Source: Oxynema aestuarii AP17 (GTDB lineage Bacteria > Cyanobacteriota > Cyanobacteriia > Cyanobacteriales > Laspinemataceae). From it: a stretch of 64,000 bases of DNA. Under the pieces are notes generated by a model. It did no database searches and had not been told where the DNA came from. It was given only the letters and a program-made list of their open reading frames with translations. The stretch lies in assembly GCF_012295525.1 (NCBI RefSeq), contig NZ_CP051167.1, positions 2,232,001-2,296,000 of the forward strand, written 5' to 3'. Positions 8,794 to 17,839 of this stretch are shown here, in pieces (position 1 is the first letter of the stretch; each line of letters begins with the position of its first letter). The translations under genes and the position numbers were made by a program.

Positions 8794-9439
8794 AGGAGAA
8801 ACCCAGTTTTTCCTTTTTTCTAAGATAACCTATAGTGTTTTCTAACTTCTAACAACTTCTAATACCATTTTTTAAAATAATGAGAGAGAGCGAGTTTTGG
8901 AAAGATAGTATAGTTGTTTCTAACAACTTCTAATGGATTAAGGACACGGCAATGCCGTGTCCCTACAGGTGAGGCGATGCAAGTGAGGCGATCGCCACCC
9001 ATGCGAGCAAAGCTACGTCTCGAAGCTTACTTACGGTCGAATCGGTTTCAATTCTTATTTTTTATTGTTTTTATTGTTTTTATTGTATTTTTTTTATTGT
9101 TTTTCAATGACTTTGTATTGTTTTAATTCTGTTTTATAGAATATTTTATATTACACGATCGCCCGCGATGAGGCGTGAGATCTATAGAATAAACTGCTCT
9201 CGTTCTCGAACCTGTTGGCTCGGCAAAAAGCGGCGATAAATTCGAGGGCAAACCCTCGAACCGATCGCCCCTGCATTCAAGCGCGATCGCGTATAATTCA
9301 CTGAGCTAGAAAGCGATGCCCGCTTGTCGAAGGTAGAGCGAGGCATCGGATTCTGTCAGGAGCATCGCCAGTACCGAACCCAGAACGGGCTGACAACATT
9401 GGTGAGTTCGGCTATCGACCGAGAGCGAAAAGGATTTGC
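8794..9439. other. Intergenic region with palindromic element and T-rich low-complexity tract
   Basis: I see no convincing gene here. The stretch holds palindromic element copy B (8863-8968) and a duplicated phrase TTCTAACAACTTCTAAT (near 8840 and 8918). A low-complexity tract of TTTTATTG units lies at about 9050-9135, with HIP1-like sites near 9160 and 9285. The short open frame at 8914-9126 is made of this low-complexity sequence and looks spurious. AAAAGGA at about 9428-9434 is the ribosome site of the transporter gene at 9440. Confidence 0.6.
8863..8968. repeat. Palindromic MITE-like element, copy B (diverged)
   Basis: The copy begins TACCATTTTTTAAAATAATG and continues with AGAGAGAGCGAG. 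After about 45 bp of extra sequence it has the core AGGACACGGCAATGCCGTGTCC and CCTACAGG. It shares both the terminal TACCATTTTT and the core with copies A and C but is longer and more diverged. It lies just upstream of the NLR-like gene. Confidence 0.65.
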
Positions 9440-10882
9440 ATGGGCATACAGCAATATTTTGTGTTGATTTGGCAGCAATTGACCTCATTAAGGCGATATT
9501 CCGATCGCCTGGGCAAGCATTGGATCGGTTGCGCGATCGCGGCCTTGATTTTCGCAACCGTGATGGTCATTCCCTTACCCGACTTTACACCAGAAGCGCG
9601 GCGATCGCTCGCCGTGTTCGGGGTCGCCGTCTTCATGTGGGGAACTAGCACCCTTCCTCTTCCCGTCACCGCCCTCCTGATTCTCCTCCTGCTACCCTTT
9701 AGCGGCGCCATTTCCCACGAAGACACCTACGCCTACTTTGGCAATCGAGCCGTCTTCTTCATCCTCGGCGCCTTCATCCTCTCCAGTCCGATCGTGCGAT
9801 CGGGACTCAGTACCCGCATCGCCCTAGCCGTCGTCTCGCGATTCGGCAAAAAACAAACCACCTTACTCGGATCCATTCTACTGCTCGCCGCGATCATGTC
9901 CTGCGTGATTAGCGCCCACGCCGTCGCCGCGATGCTGTTTCCGATCGTCCTCGAAGTCGTGCGCGCTTCCGGCGCCAAACCCGGCGGACGCTTTGGCTTA
10001 GCAGCATTCCTAGCCCTCGCCTGGGGCGTCGTGATCGGCTCCAACACCACCTTACTCGGGGGCGCCCGAGGACCGCTCGCTTTGGGAATCTTATTCAACA
10101 CCACCGGAGATTCGATTAGCTTTCTCCAGTGGATCGTCTGGACCATTCCCCTCGTGCTGATCTTGCTCGGACTCGCTTATGGCTTGCTCCAACTCATGGC
10201 GCAAGGGGAAAAAGTCTCCCTCCCGAAAGCCCGCCGCTTTTTAGAAGCACGCAACAAGCAACTCGGACCGATCTCGCGACGAGAACTGTACACCGCCGGA
10301 ATCACCCTACTGACGATCGTCCTGTGGGTCGTGGAAGGGGACAACTGGGGACTCGATAGCGTTGCCTTTATCGGCGTTTGCCTCGCCTTCATCGTCGGCG
10401 TGGCGCAATGGCGCGAAGTCGAAGAAGATGTCAACTGGGGGATTTTCGTCATGTACGGCAGCGCGATCGCCCTCAGTGCGGCCTTGACCGACACCGGAGC
10501 CGCATCCGCCCTCACCCAACTGATATTGGCTTCCGGTATAAATTCTCCTATTCTGGTGTTCGCTACCGTTGTTGTAATCGCTTTGGCAATGACTGAATTT
10601 ATGAGCAATGCCGCCGCCGTCGCGGTCATTTTGCCCGTTGCCCTGGCCCTGACCCAGAAATACGGCATCGACCCCCGGGCCATGACCCTCGGCGTCGTCA
10701 TTCCGGCGGGTTTGGGCTTCATGTTACCCGTGAGTACCCCGGCGATCGCGATTGCGGTCAGCAGTGGCTACGTGCGGCCCCTATCCGTGCTGCGGTGGGG
10801 GATTTGGCTCGATGCGATCGGCTACGTCCTCTTCTTAGCCACCAGCAAACTCTATTGGCCCCTCGTCGGATTAAAGTGGTAG
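9440..10882 (+). CDS. SLC13/DASS-family anion transporter
   Basis: The 480-residue integral membrane protein has about 11-12 hydrophobic helices and belongs to the divalent-anion/sodium symporter (SLC13/CitT/DASS) family. Two family-type Ser-Asn motifs are visible in the two repeats: GSNTTL (about residue 198) and MSNAAA (about 387), each in the tip-of-hairpin context that binds sodium and substrate. Known substrates of the family are sulfate and di- or tricarboxylates. The neighbourhood (cysC and sat within 4 kb, same strand) favours sulfate, but this is inference. AAAAGGA at 9428-9434 supports the ATG. A USP-like gene starts 1 nt after its stop, so the two form an operon. Confidence 0.9.
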   Translation: MGIQQYFVLIWQQLTSLRRYSDRLGKHWIGCAIAALIFATVMVIPLPDFTPEARRSLAVFGVAVFMWGTSTLPLPVTALLILLLLPFSGAISHEDTYAYFGNRAVFFILGAFILSSPIVRSGLSTRIALAVVSRFGKKQTTLLGSILLLAAIMSCVISAHAVAAMLFPIVLEVVRASGAKPGGRFGLAAFLALAWGVVIGSNTTLLGGARGPLALGILFNTTGDSISFLQWIVWTIPLVLILLGLAYGLLQLMAQGEKVSLPKARRFLEARNKQLGPISRRELYTAGITLLTIVLWVVEGDNWGLDSVAFIGVCLAFIVGVAQWREVEEDVNWGIFVMYGSAIALSAALTDTGAASALTQLILASGINSPILVFATVVVIALAMTEFMSNAAAVAVILPVALALTQKYGIDPRAMTLGVVIPAGLGFMLPVSTPAIAIAVSSGYVRPLSVLRWGIWLDAIGYVLFLATSKLYWPLVGLKW

Positions 10883-10883
10883 C

Positions 10884-11315
10884 ATGGCAAGCTTAGTGCT
10901 GATTTTGACTAACCCCTACAGCTACGAAACGGCCCTCAATCGAGCTTTAGCAACTGCTCGCGAGGGTCAGATTCAGTTAAAAGTGGTCTTCGCGATCGAT
11001 CCCAATGCGGTAGACGAACTGATGCGCGATCTCGGCGAAAACGGCTGGCTCGGGATCGGGTCGCGGCGCAGCTTGCAAGCGTCTATGTTAGAAGGCTATC
11101 GAGCTTTAGCGGCGGATATTCTACAAGAAGTCGAACAGTTATGTGGCGATCGCGAGATTGTGGTAGAAACCGAAGTCAAAGAAGCGCCTTTGAGTGTTTA
11201 CCTGCAAAGCCTCGTCCAGCAAGGGAGCGAACGCATTTGGGTGAGTGCGTCGAAAGATTTAAGTCCACTGGTTGAAAAAATTCCCCGACCCGTGGAATGG
11301 ATTTTGGAAGATTGA
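10884..11315 (+). CDS. Universal-stress-protein-like protein
   Basis: This is a 143-residue soluble protein. It opens with the strand-turn SLVLILTNPYSYETALNRAL and a helix LATAREGQIQLKVVFAIDP typical of the UspA alpha/beta fold. A long helix (SMLEGYRALAADILQEVEQL), a EIVVETEVKEAPLSVYLQSL strand-helix and a final WVSASKD segment follow. The ATP-binding G-2x-G-9x-G(S/T) motif is not evident, so it may not bind nucleotide. The ATG is 1 nt after the transporter's stop, so it is translationally linked and probably acts with or regulates that transporter. Family assignment is by overall pattern and is moderately sure. Confidence 0.7.
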   Translation: MASLVLILTNPYSYETALNRALATAREGQIQLKVVFAIDPNAVDELMRDLGENGWLGIGSRRSLQASMLEGYRALAADILQEVEQLCGDREIVVETEVKEAPLSVYLQSLVQQGSERIWVSASKDLSPLVEKIPRPVEWILED

Positions 11316-11483
11316 AAAGCTAGATCGACACCCTCCCATTGTCCGTTACGAGGCGATCGCCTCTCGTTGACATCGGAGGGGGTGCGTGATTCGGGGGCAA
11401 ATTTCAGTACAATCTAAAAGCTCTATCGGGATCGAACCCGATCGCTGTCGATTGAAATGAACATTTATTGGAGTTAAATCAAA

Positions 11484-12020
11484 ATGCAACAGCGTGGTGT
11501 AACCGTGTGGTTTACAGGTCTGAGTGGTGCAGGGAAAACGACGATCAGCCGGGGAGTCGAAAAAGAACTCAGAGCGCGCGGATACTCGATAGAGATTCTC
11601 GACGGCGATATCGTGCGAACCAACCTCACCAAAGGCTTGGGCTTCAGTAAAGAAGACCGCGACGAAAACATCCGCCGGATCGGCTTCGTCTCGCACCTGC
11701 TGACCCGCAACGGCGTCATCGTCCTAGTTTCGGCGATTTCTCCCTATCGCGAGATGCGTCGAGAAGTTCGCAAGCGGATCGGCGATTTTGTCGAAGTGTT
11801 CGCCAATGCTCCCCTCGCCGTTTGCGAAGAACGCGACGTCAAGGGACTTTATAAAAAAGCTCGGGCGGGTGAAATCAAGCAGTTTACCGGAATTGACGAC
11901 CCTTACGAAACTCCCGAAGATCCGGAAGTGAACTGCCATACCGATAAGGAAAGTATCGACGAGAGCGTTAAAAAAGTGCTCGACTATCTCGCCAGCAAAG
12001 GATATATCGAAATGAATTGA
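11484..12020 (+). CDS. cysC: Adenylylsulfate (APS) kinase
   Basis: CysC phosphorylates APS to PAPS in sulfate activation. The 178-residue protein has the P-loop GLSGAGKTT at residues 12-20 and the block LDGDIVRTNLTKGLGFSKED. The lid and substrate regions follow: RDENIRRIGFV, SAISPYREMRREVR and GLYKKARAGEIKQFTGIDDP, ending in YETPEDPEV. Length is normal for a stand-alone bacterial APS kinase. GGAG lies 10 nt before the ATG. A small hairpin (ATCGGG/CCCGAT, about 11427-11444) lies in the leader. It lies upstream of mnmA and sat on the same strand. Confidence 0.96.
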   Translation: MQQRGVTVWFTGLSGAGKTTISRGVEKELRARGYSIEILDGDIVRTNLTKGLGFSKEDRDENIRRIGFVSHLLTRNGVIVLVSAISPYREMRREVRKRIGDFVEVFANAPLAVCEERDVKGLYKKARAGEIKQFTGIDDPYETPEDPEVNCHTDKESIDESVKKVLDYLASKGYIEMN

Positions 12021-12067
12021 TACTTCTGCGCAAAACCGTTCCAAGCTGGTTGTGCTTTTTGTAGTCC

Positions 12068-12160
12068 TACCATTTTTCTAAAACCTCGATGGAGATGGAT
12101 CGAGGGGAGAGACACGGCAGTGTCCCTATCCTCGATCCATCTCATTATTTTTGAAAAAAT
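12068..12160. repeat. Palindromic MITE-like element, copy C (inverted relative to A)
   Basis: The copy begins TACCATTTTTCTAAAACCTC and continues GATGGAGATGGATCGAG. It has a shortened core GACACGGCAGTGTCC, then CTCGATCCATCTCATTATTT. Its halves can pair (ATGGATCGAG with CTCGATCCAT). It is the reverse complement of copy A. It lies just after cysC and might form a hairpin in the transcript. Confidence 0.72.
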
Positions 12161-12304
12161 TATTTTTGAAAAAAACTATCAGGAGGCGATCGCTTTGGGT
12201 CAGCGATCTCAACCCCGGGTCAAAAATCGTTAAAATCGAGCTATGCACGATCGCCGCCGCCGCGATCGTGATGTCCTGCATCCCACTGCCATTCTGAAAT
12301 TCCC

Positions 12305-13369
12305 ATGAATAAAGTTGTTGTCGGTCTCTCCGGTGGAGTTGACAGCTCCGTTGCAGCAGCCCTGTTATACCATCAAGGCTACGAAGTCCTCGGTCTGACC
12401 CTATGGTTGATGAAAGGGAAAGGTCAGTGCTGCTCGGAAGGAATGGTCGATGCAGCCTTTATTTGCGAACAGCTCGGCATTTCCCATCACGTCGTTGACA
12501 GCCGCGATCTGTTCCAAAAACATATCGTCGATTATCTCGTTTCCGGATATAGCAATGGGGTGACCCCCTTACCCTGTTCTCAATGCAACAAAGCGGTCAA
12601 ATTTGGGCCGATGCTCGCCTACGCGCGCACCGAACTCGGAGCGGATAAAATTGCGACGGGACATTACGCCCGGATCGAATACGACGCGGCGAGCGATCGC
12701 TACCAACTGCTGCGCGCCGTAGATCGTAATAAAGATCAATCTTACTTTCTCTACGACCTGCCCCAAGACCTGCTCGCGGGCAGCCTGTTCCCCTTGGGGG
12801 CGATCGAGAAAAGTCAAACCCGCGAAATTGCTGCCCAATACGGCTTGAAAACCGCTAAAAAACCGGAAAGTCAGGATCTGTGTCTCGTCGAATCCCACGG
12901 TTCGATGCAGCAATTCCTGGAAAAATACATCCTCCAACAAAAAGGCGAGATCGTCGATCTCGATGGCAACGTCCTCGGAGAGCACGACGGCGTACACCGC
13001 TATACCATCGGTCAGCGTAAAGGACTCGGCATCGCCGCCCCGGAACCGCTCTACGTCGTCGCTTTAGACCCCGGACGCAATCAAGTGATCGTCGGCAATC
13101 GCGCCTCGGCGACCCAACCGAAGTGTAACGTCAGTCGCGTCAATTGGGTTTCGATCGCCGAACCGAGCGCCCCCATCCGCACCGAGGTTCAAATCCGCTA
13201 TCGAACCCGACCCGTGCCCGCCACGATTATCCCCCTGGGGGACAACCGGGTGCAACTGGTCTTTGAAGCGCCGCAATTCGGCGTCACGCCGGGACAAGCG
13301 GCGGTCTGGTACGACGGCGATCGTGTCCTCGGCGGCGGCGTCATCGAACCGTTCGAGCAACAATCGTAA
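12305..13369 (+). CDS. mnmA: tRNA-specific 2-thiouridylase MnmA
   Basis: MnmA inserts sulfur at position 2 of the wobble uridine in tRNA Lys, Glu and Gln. The 354-residue protein has the PP-loop SGGVDSS (residues 9-15) that activates the uridine with ATP. It has the catalytic cysteine in CNKAVKF (Cys94) and the second, persulfide-type cysteine in SQDLCLV (Cys193). [17 protein letters not shown] and [11 protein letters not shown] are also family blocks. Length is typical. It sits between the two sulfate-activation genes cysC and sat on the same strand, so sulfur supply is the shared theme. Confidence 0.97.
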   Translation: MNKVVVGLSGGVDSSVAAALLYHQGYEVLGLTLWLMKGKGQCCSEGMVDAAFICEQLGISHHVVDSRDLFQKHIVDYLVSGYSNGVTPLPCSQCNKAVKFGPMLAYARTELGADKIATGHYARIEYDAASDRYQLLRAVDRNKDQSYFLYDLPQDLLAGSLFPLGAIEKSQTREIAAQYGLKTAKKPESQDLCLVESHGSMQQFLEKYILQQKGEIVDLDGNVLGEHDGVHRYTIGQRKGLGIAAPEPLYVVALDPGRNQVIVGNRASATQPKCNVSRVNWVSIAEPSAPIRTEVQIRYRTRPVPATIIPLGDNRVQLVFEAPQFGVTPGQAAVWYDGDRVLGGGVIEPFEQQS

Positions 13370-13549
13370 GCCGCGATTGGCTACAGTCATCAAACGCCTT
13401 ATTGACCTCCCAAGTCGGATCCCTTGGGGGGGATGGCGATCGCCCCTACCTCGGTTGGGTGTCTCGGTAAGCCCCTCGGCGCAGTAGGATAGTTGAGGCA
13501 AGCCAAAACAGACTCAAGCCAACGCAGTTCATCCACAAGAGGAATCGTT

Positions 13550-14731
13550 TTGACTCAGCAACGCGACTTAATCCCCCCTCATGGCGGTCACCTGATCGAC
13601 CGTCTCGTTAATGCGGCCCAAAAGCAAGAATTTCTGGGGCAAGCCGAAACCCTGCCGCGCCTTCAAATGGACGAGCGCACCTTCTCCGATCTGGTCATGA
13701 TCGCGATCGGCGGTTTCAGCCCCCTGGTCGGCTTCATGGAGCAGAAAGACTACGAATCCGTCGTCACCGACATGCGTTTAGCCAACGGACTCCCCTGGTC
13801 GGTCCCGATTACCCTGTCCGTGAGCGAAGAAGTCGCCGAACCCTTAAAAGAGGGTTCCTGGGTGCGTTTGGACGACCCCTTCGGTCGCTTTGTCGGCGTC
13901 CTCGAACTGACGCAGAAATATCGTTACAACAAAGCCCTCGAAGCGGTCAACGTCTATCGGACCGAAGACGAGAAGCATCCGGGGGTTAAAGTCATTTACG
14001 ACCAAGGCCCGATCAACTTAGCCGGACCCGTTTGGTTGCTCGAACGCGATCCCCATCCCCTGTTTCCCAAGTATCAAATCGACCCGGCGAAAAGTCGGGA
14101 GATGTTCCGGGATAAGGGATGGAAAACCGTGGTCGGCTTCCAAACCCGCAACCCGATTCACCGGGCTCACGAATATATTCAGAAATGCGCCCTCGAAACC
14201 GTGGACGGCTTGTTTTTGCATCCCTTAGTGGGGGCGACCAAAGCCGACGACATCCCGGCGGACGTGCGGATGCGCTGCTACGAGATTCTTTTGGAGAAAT
14301 ACTATCCGCGCGATCGCGTGATCTTGGCGATCAACCCGGCGGCGATGCGTTACGCCGGACCGAGAGAGGCGATTTTCCACGCCCTGGTCCGGAAAAATTA
14401 CGGTTGCACCCATTTTATTGTCGGTCGGGATCATGCGGGAGTCGGCGATTATTACGGAACTTACGACGCCCAACATATTTTTGACGAGTTCGATCCCGAC
14501 GAGTTGGGGATCGCGCCGATGAAGTTCGAGCACGCTTTTTACTGCAAGGTCACGAAAGGCATGGCGACGACGAAAACGAGTCCGAGTCAGCCGGAAGAGC
14601 GCATTCACCTTTCGGGAACGAAGGTGCGCGAATTGCTGCGCCAGGGTGAGTTACCGCCCCCGGAATTTTCGCGCCCGGAAGTGGCGGCGGAATTGGCCCG
14701 GGCGATGCGGGTGAGTGTGGAATCGTATTAA
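13550..14731 (+). CDS. sat: Sulfate adenylyltransferase (ATP sulfurylase)
   Basis: Sat makes APS from sulfate and ATP, the first step of sulfate activation. The catalytic motifs are [12 protein letters not shown] (near residue 198) and [14 protein letters not shown]. The N-terminal [24 protein letters not shown] and [12 protein letters not shown] blocks are also those of ATP sulfurylases. The frame is open from a TTG at 13493. I chose the TTG at 13550 because AGAGGA lies 7 nt upstream and the N-terminus [12 protein letters not shown] fits cyanobacterial homologues; this gives 393 residues. A TTG start may keep translation modest. It is a single-domain enzyme without a fused CysC domain; cysC is separate upstream. 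Confidence 0.95.
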   Translation: MTQQRDLIPPHGGHLIDRLVNAAQKQEFLGQAETLPRLQMDERTFSDLVMIAIGGFSPLVGFMEQKDYESVVTDMRLANGLPWSVPITLSVSEEVAEPLKEGSWVRLDDPFGRFVGVLELTQKYRYNKALEAVNVYRTEDEKHPGVKVIYDQGPINLAGPVWLLERDPHPLFPKYQIDPAKSREMFRDKGWKTVVGFQTRNPIHRAHEYIQKCALETVDGLFLHPLVGATKADDIPADVRMRCYEILLEKYYPRDRVILAINPAAMRYAGPREAIFHALVRKNYGCTHFIVGRDHAGVGDYYGTYDAQHIFDEFDPDELGIAPMKFEHAFYCKVTKGMATTKTSPSQPEERIHLSGTKVRELLRQGELPPPEFSRPEVAAELARAMRVSVESY

Positions 14732-15499
14732 AGCGATTGGAGGTGGGCAGAACCTTTGAAGGAGAAGGGATTGGAGGGTTTTGATACCTGTCCGATCCCG
14801 GCGGCCCACGGGAAGCGATGCTCCGATCGCGTAGCGACTCCAAAGGAGTGAGGCGCCACTTCGCGATCGCGGCGGCGGCTTTGCACTCGGAGGTTGAAGA
14901 GTTGGCGGTTTTGCGAGTATCGTAGGCTCAAGACCAGGGATGGCGGTTGTCGTTTCGCCGCGATCGCCGTGCCTCGGATCGCTCCCGGGAAAACGGGAGT
15001 GAGTTTGCACGCTCAAAGCAAAAGAACCTCCGAGCGCGATCGCGACCGAGGGGCGATCGCGGCGCAAGTTTCCCACTCATCGGGATACATCGTACAAACA
15101 TTCAGGGGCAAGGATCCTTCAACAACTCAACCTTCAGCAACTCAACCTTCAGCAACTAAATTGTTATTTTTATTTATTATTGCAATCAATTTTGACCCGG
15201 GAACGACAGGCGAGCATCCTGTACTCTTCTAGCAGTCGAAGCGACAGTCGTAGACAAACGGACGATACTGGATGGCTCGCGGATCCTTGTCCGAGACCGA
15301 GAAAACAAGGGGTTGAGTGGGTTGGCCAGGTCAGACCGCCACCGACGGGTAACGGAGGCCAACTGCAACGATCGCCGATCGCCGTTCGACAAACTTCGGC
15401 ACGGTCGTGGGAAGTCGAAACCGCCACGATCTCTCCGGTTGCAGCTCGTTCGTTGCCGTCACAGAATAAGAGTTAAGGGTAGAAGGATAAACATAGGGA
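14732..15499. other. Non-coding stretch between sat and the orthocaspase gene
   Basis: This is about 770 bp with no convincing gene; the open frames here are short, overlap on both strands and have no family features. It holds several HIP1 sites (14860-15060) and a short tandem repeat at 15116-15160. Any promoter of the downstream orthocaspase gene should lie here. Confidence 0.5.
15116..15160. repeat. Three tandem 15-bp repeats
   Basis: Three consecutive units of consensus CCTTCAGCAACTCAA are present. The first has CAAC in place of CAGC and the last ends CTAAA. Confidence 0.9.
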
Positions 15500-17797
15500 A
15501 TGGCACTCAAGCGACGGGAATTTTTACAACGGGCCAGTTCGGTGTTAGCGGCACTGGGTCTGGGCGAAACAACATGGCTGACGGCAGGCGATCGCTACTA
15601 CCGAGCTCTGGCTCAAAACGCCCCGCGAAAACTGGCGTTATTAGTCGGGATCGACCAATATCCGAATGGGACGCCCCTCTCGGGATGTGCGACGGACGTG
15701 CAACTGCAAAAACAACTCCTCGTCCATCGTTTCGGCTTCGATCCGGAAAACACGATCGCCCTGATCGACGCACAAGCTACCCGAGAGCAGATCGAAAAAA
15801 CATTTATCTCTCACCTGATCGAACGCGCCGAACCCGGCGATTTAGTCGTCTTTCACTTTAGCGGTTACGGTCGGCGCATCGATGCCGAAGACTCCCCGGA
15901 AGGGGTACAAAATACCCTGGTTCCCTTCGATGGCGGCTTACCGTCCGACGAAGACGATCCGGCGAACGACATCCTCGGCGAAACCCTCAACCTGTTACTC
16001 GGTTCCCTGAAAACCAAACAGGCGATCGCCGTTCTCGATACCTCCTTCGTCTATCCCGGTCATCCCTTACAAGGAAACTTGCGGGTGCGATCGCGCCCGA
16101 GTCCCCCCGGGGTCAGACCGAGTACGGCAGAACTCGCCTTTCAAAAACAACTGCGCGGGTCCAACCCCTTCGGTAACGTCCCCTCTCCGTTTCAAGGGGT
16201 CGTCCTCGCCGCTTCCCAGAGCGATCGCGTCGCCACGGAAACCCACTGGAACGACTTTAGTGCGGGTCTGTTCACCTACGCCTTGACCCAACAGTTATGG
16301 TCGGCGACCGCCGAAACCTCCTTACAATCGAGTTTTGAAGGGGCGAAGCGGGTCGTCCGCTACCTGAGCGGTCAATCCCTGCAAAAACCCACGGTTTTAA
16401 AACGTCTCAGCCCCAACCCCGTCAATCCGCCCACCAAAATTGACGGCGACCCCCTCCCCGCCGCCGTCCGCCAGGGACGACCTGCGGAAGGGGTGGTCAC
16501 CTCCGTCGAAGATGGCGGTCAGACGGCCCAACTGTGGCTCGGCGGCCTCCCGGTGTCCGTCCTCGACAACTACCAACCCAACTCCCTATTTATCCCCTTA
16601 CCCCTCGATCCGTCCGATCCCCCGGGACAGCCGATTTCGATGAGATCGCGCGACGGACTCACCGCCAAGGCCCAAGTCCTCGGCACCGGAAAACCCAACG
16701 CCCAACCGCCACGACCCACCCGCTTACGCAAAGGACAACTCATCCAAGAAGCGGTTCGCGTGATTCCGCGCAATATCAGCTTGACGATCGCCCTCGATGC
16801 CGGATTGGAGCGGATCGAGCGCGTCGATGCTACTAGCGCCTTTGCCGGGATTTCCCGGGTTTCTCAGGCGATCGCCGGGGAACACAATGCCGACTATCTC
16901 TTCGGTCGCGCTCAAGATGCCTGGGTCGCCAACTTACCGAGTACCGCTTTACCCTCGATCCCCCCCGGCAGTTACGCCCTTTTTTCCCTCGGTAAAGACC
17001 TGCTCGCCCACACCGTCGGCGAACGCGGCGAAGCGATCAAATCCGCCGCCCAACGTTTGGTTCCCGAACTGCAAACCTTACTCGCCGCCAAGTTTCTGCG
17101 CCTGAGCGCCAATCAAACTTCTTCTCAGTTGGGCGTCCGCGTCACCTTGGAAACCGTGGCGCCGGAAGAACGGGCGTTAATCCAATTGCATACCCCTCGG
17201 GCTGGATCGCCCCCGAAAAAGGGCAGCTTGCCCCTGTTGAATGCCAACGGCAGCAAAAGCGCGATCGCCCAACCCCCGGACGGTCTGACCACGATCGCCC
17301 TCGGCAGTCGCATCCGCTACCGCGTCGAGAATTACGGCGATCGCCCGATCTACTGCATCGTTTTCGCCCTCGACAATAGCGGCAGCCCGATCGCCCTCTA
17401 TCCTTCCCTTAAACCCACCACCGGACAACCGGGGCAAACCCAACCGACCTTGCAGCAAAATGCGATCGCCCCCGGTCAAACCGCCACGGTTCCGGGCGCC
17501 GATGCCTCCTCCGCCTGGGCGATCCACGGGTCGGCTGGGATTAGCGAAACCCAGGTGATTTGCAGCGCCAGCCCCTTTCAACAAACCTTTGCCAGTCTCT
17601 CCGGATCTATCCGCCCCCGAGGGGACGTACAACCGATGATTACCCTTCAAAATCCCTTGAGTTTCGCTCAAGCGGTCCTGCACGACTTGAACGATGCGAG
17701 TAGTCAACGTCTCGAAGCGTTGGAAATCGGCAGCGATCGTTGGGCCCTCGATACCAGCGTGTGGGCGACGTTGAGCTTTATCTATCGCGTCACCTGA
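15500..17797 (+). CDS. Orthocaspase-like protein with Tyr/Ser in place of the His/Cys dyad, Tat-exported, DUF4384-like C-terminus
   Basis: The 765-residue protein has a twin-arginine signal (RREFLQRASSVLAALGLG, Arg5-Arg6) and is predicted to be exported. Residues about 43-250 form a caspase p20-like (peptidase C14) domain: KLALLVGIDQYP, then LSGCATDVQ. The usual SGHG is SGYG, so Tyr123 replaces the catalytic His. The usual D-(S/C)-C-H-S-G is DTSFVY, so Ser182 replaces the catalytic Cys. This Y/S form is a known cyanobacterial orthocaspase variant expected to lack classical protease activity. Around residues 595-690, SRIRYRVENYGDRPIYCIVF and SGSPIALYPS match the DUF4384 beta-domain. It is convergent with hppD (42 bp apart). 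Possible roles are scaffold or regulator; none is shown. Confidence 0.88.
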   Translation: MALKRREFLQRASSVLAALGLGETTWLTAGDRYYRALAQNAPRKLALLVGIDQYPNGTPLSGCATDVQLQKQLLVHRFGFDPENTIALIDAQATREQIEKTFISHLIERAEPGDLVVFHFSGYGRRIDAEDSPEGVQNTLVPFDGGLPSDEDDPANDILGETLNLLLGSLKTKQAIAVLDTSFVYPGHPLQGNLRVRSRPSPPGVRPSTAELAFQKQLRGSNPFGNVPSPFQGVVLAASQSDRVATETHWNDFSAGLFTYALTQQLWSATAETSLQSSFEGAKRVVRYLSGQSLQKPTVLKRLSPNPVNPPTKIDGDPLPAAVRQGRPAEGVVTSVEDGGQTAQLWLGGLPVSVLDNYQPNSLFIPLPLDPSDPPGQPISMRSRDGLTAKAQVLGTGKPNAQPPRPTRLRKGQLIQEAVRVIPRNISLTIALDAGLERIERVDATSAFAGISRVSQAIAGEHNADYLFGRAQDAWVANLPSTALPSIPPGSYALFSLGKDLLAHTVGERGEAIKSAAQRLVPELQTLLAAKFLRLSANQTSSQLGVRVTLETVAPEERALIQLHTPRAGSPPKKGSLPLLNANGSKSAIAQPPDGLTTIALGSRIRYRVENYGDRPIYCIVFALDNSGSPIALYPSLKPTTGQPGQTQPTLQQNAIAPGQTATVPGADASSAWAIHGSAGISETQVICSASPFQQTFASLSGSIRPRGDVQPMITLQNPLSFAQAVLHDLNDASSQRLEALEIGSDRWALDTSVWATLSFIYRVT

Positions 17798-17839
17798 AGC
17801 GTCCCCCTCCCAGATCGACGTAGAGGCGATCGCCGTGGT

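Noticed and set aside
8914-9126. 70-residue open frame on the plus strand
   Set aside because: It is made largely of the palindromic element and a TTTTATTG low-complexity tract; the translation is Phe/Ile/Val repeats with no protein features.
11424-11450. Sequence resembling a tRNA T-arm (GGGATCGAACCC)
   Set aside because: No anticodon arm, D arm or acceptor stem is present around it; it is a simple hairpin in the cysC leader.
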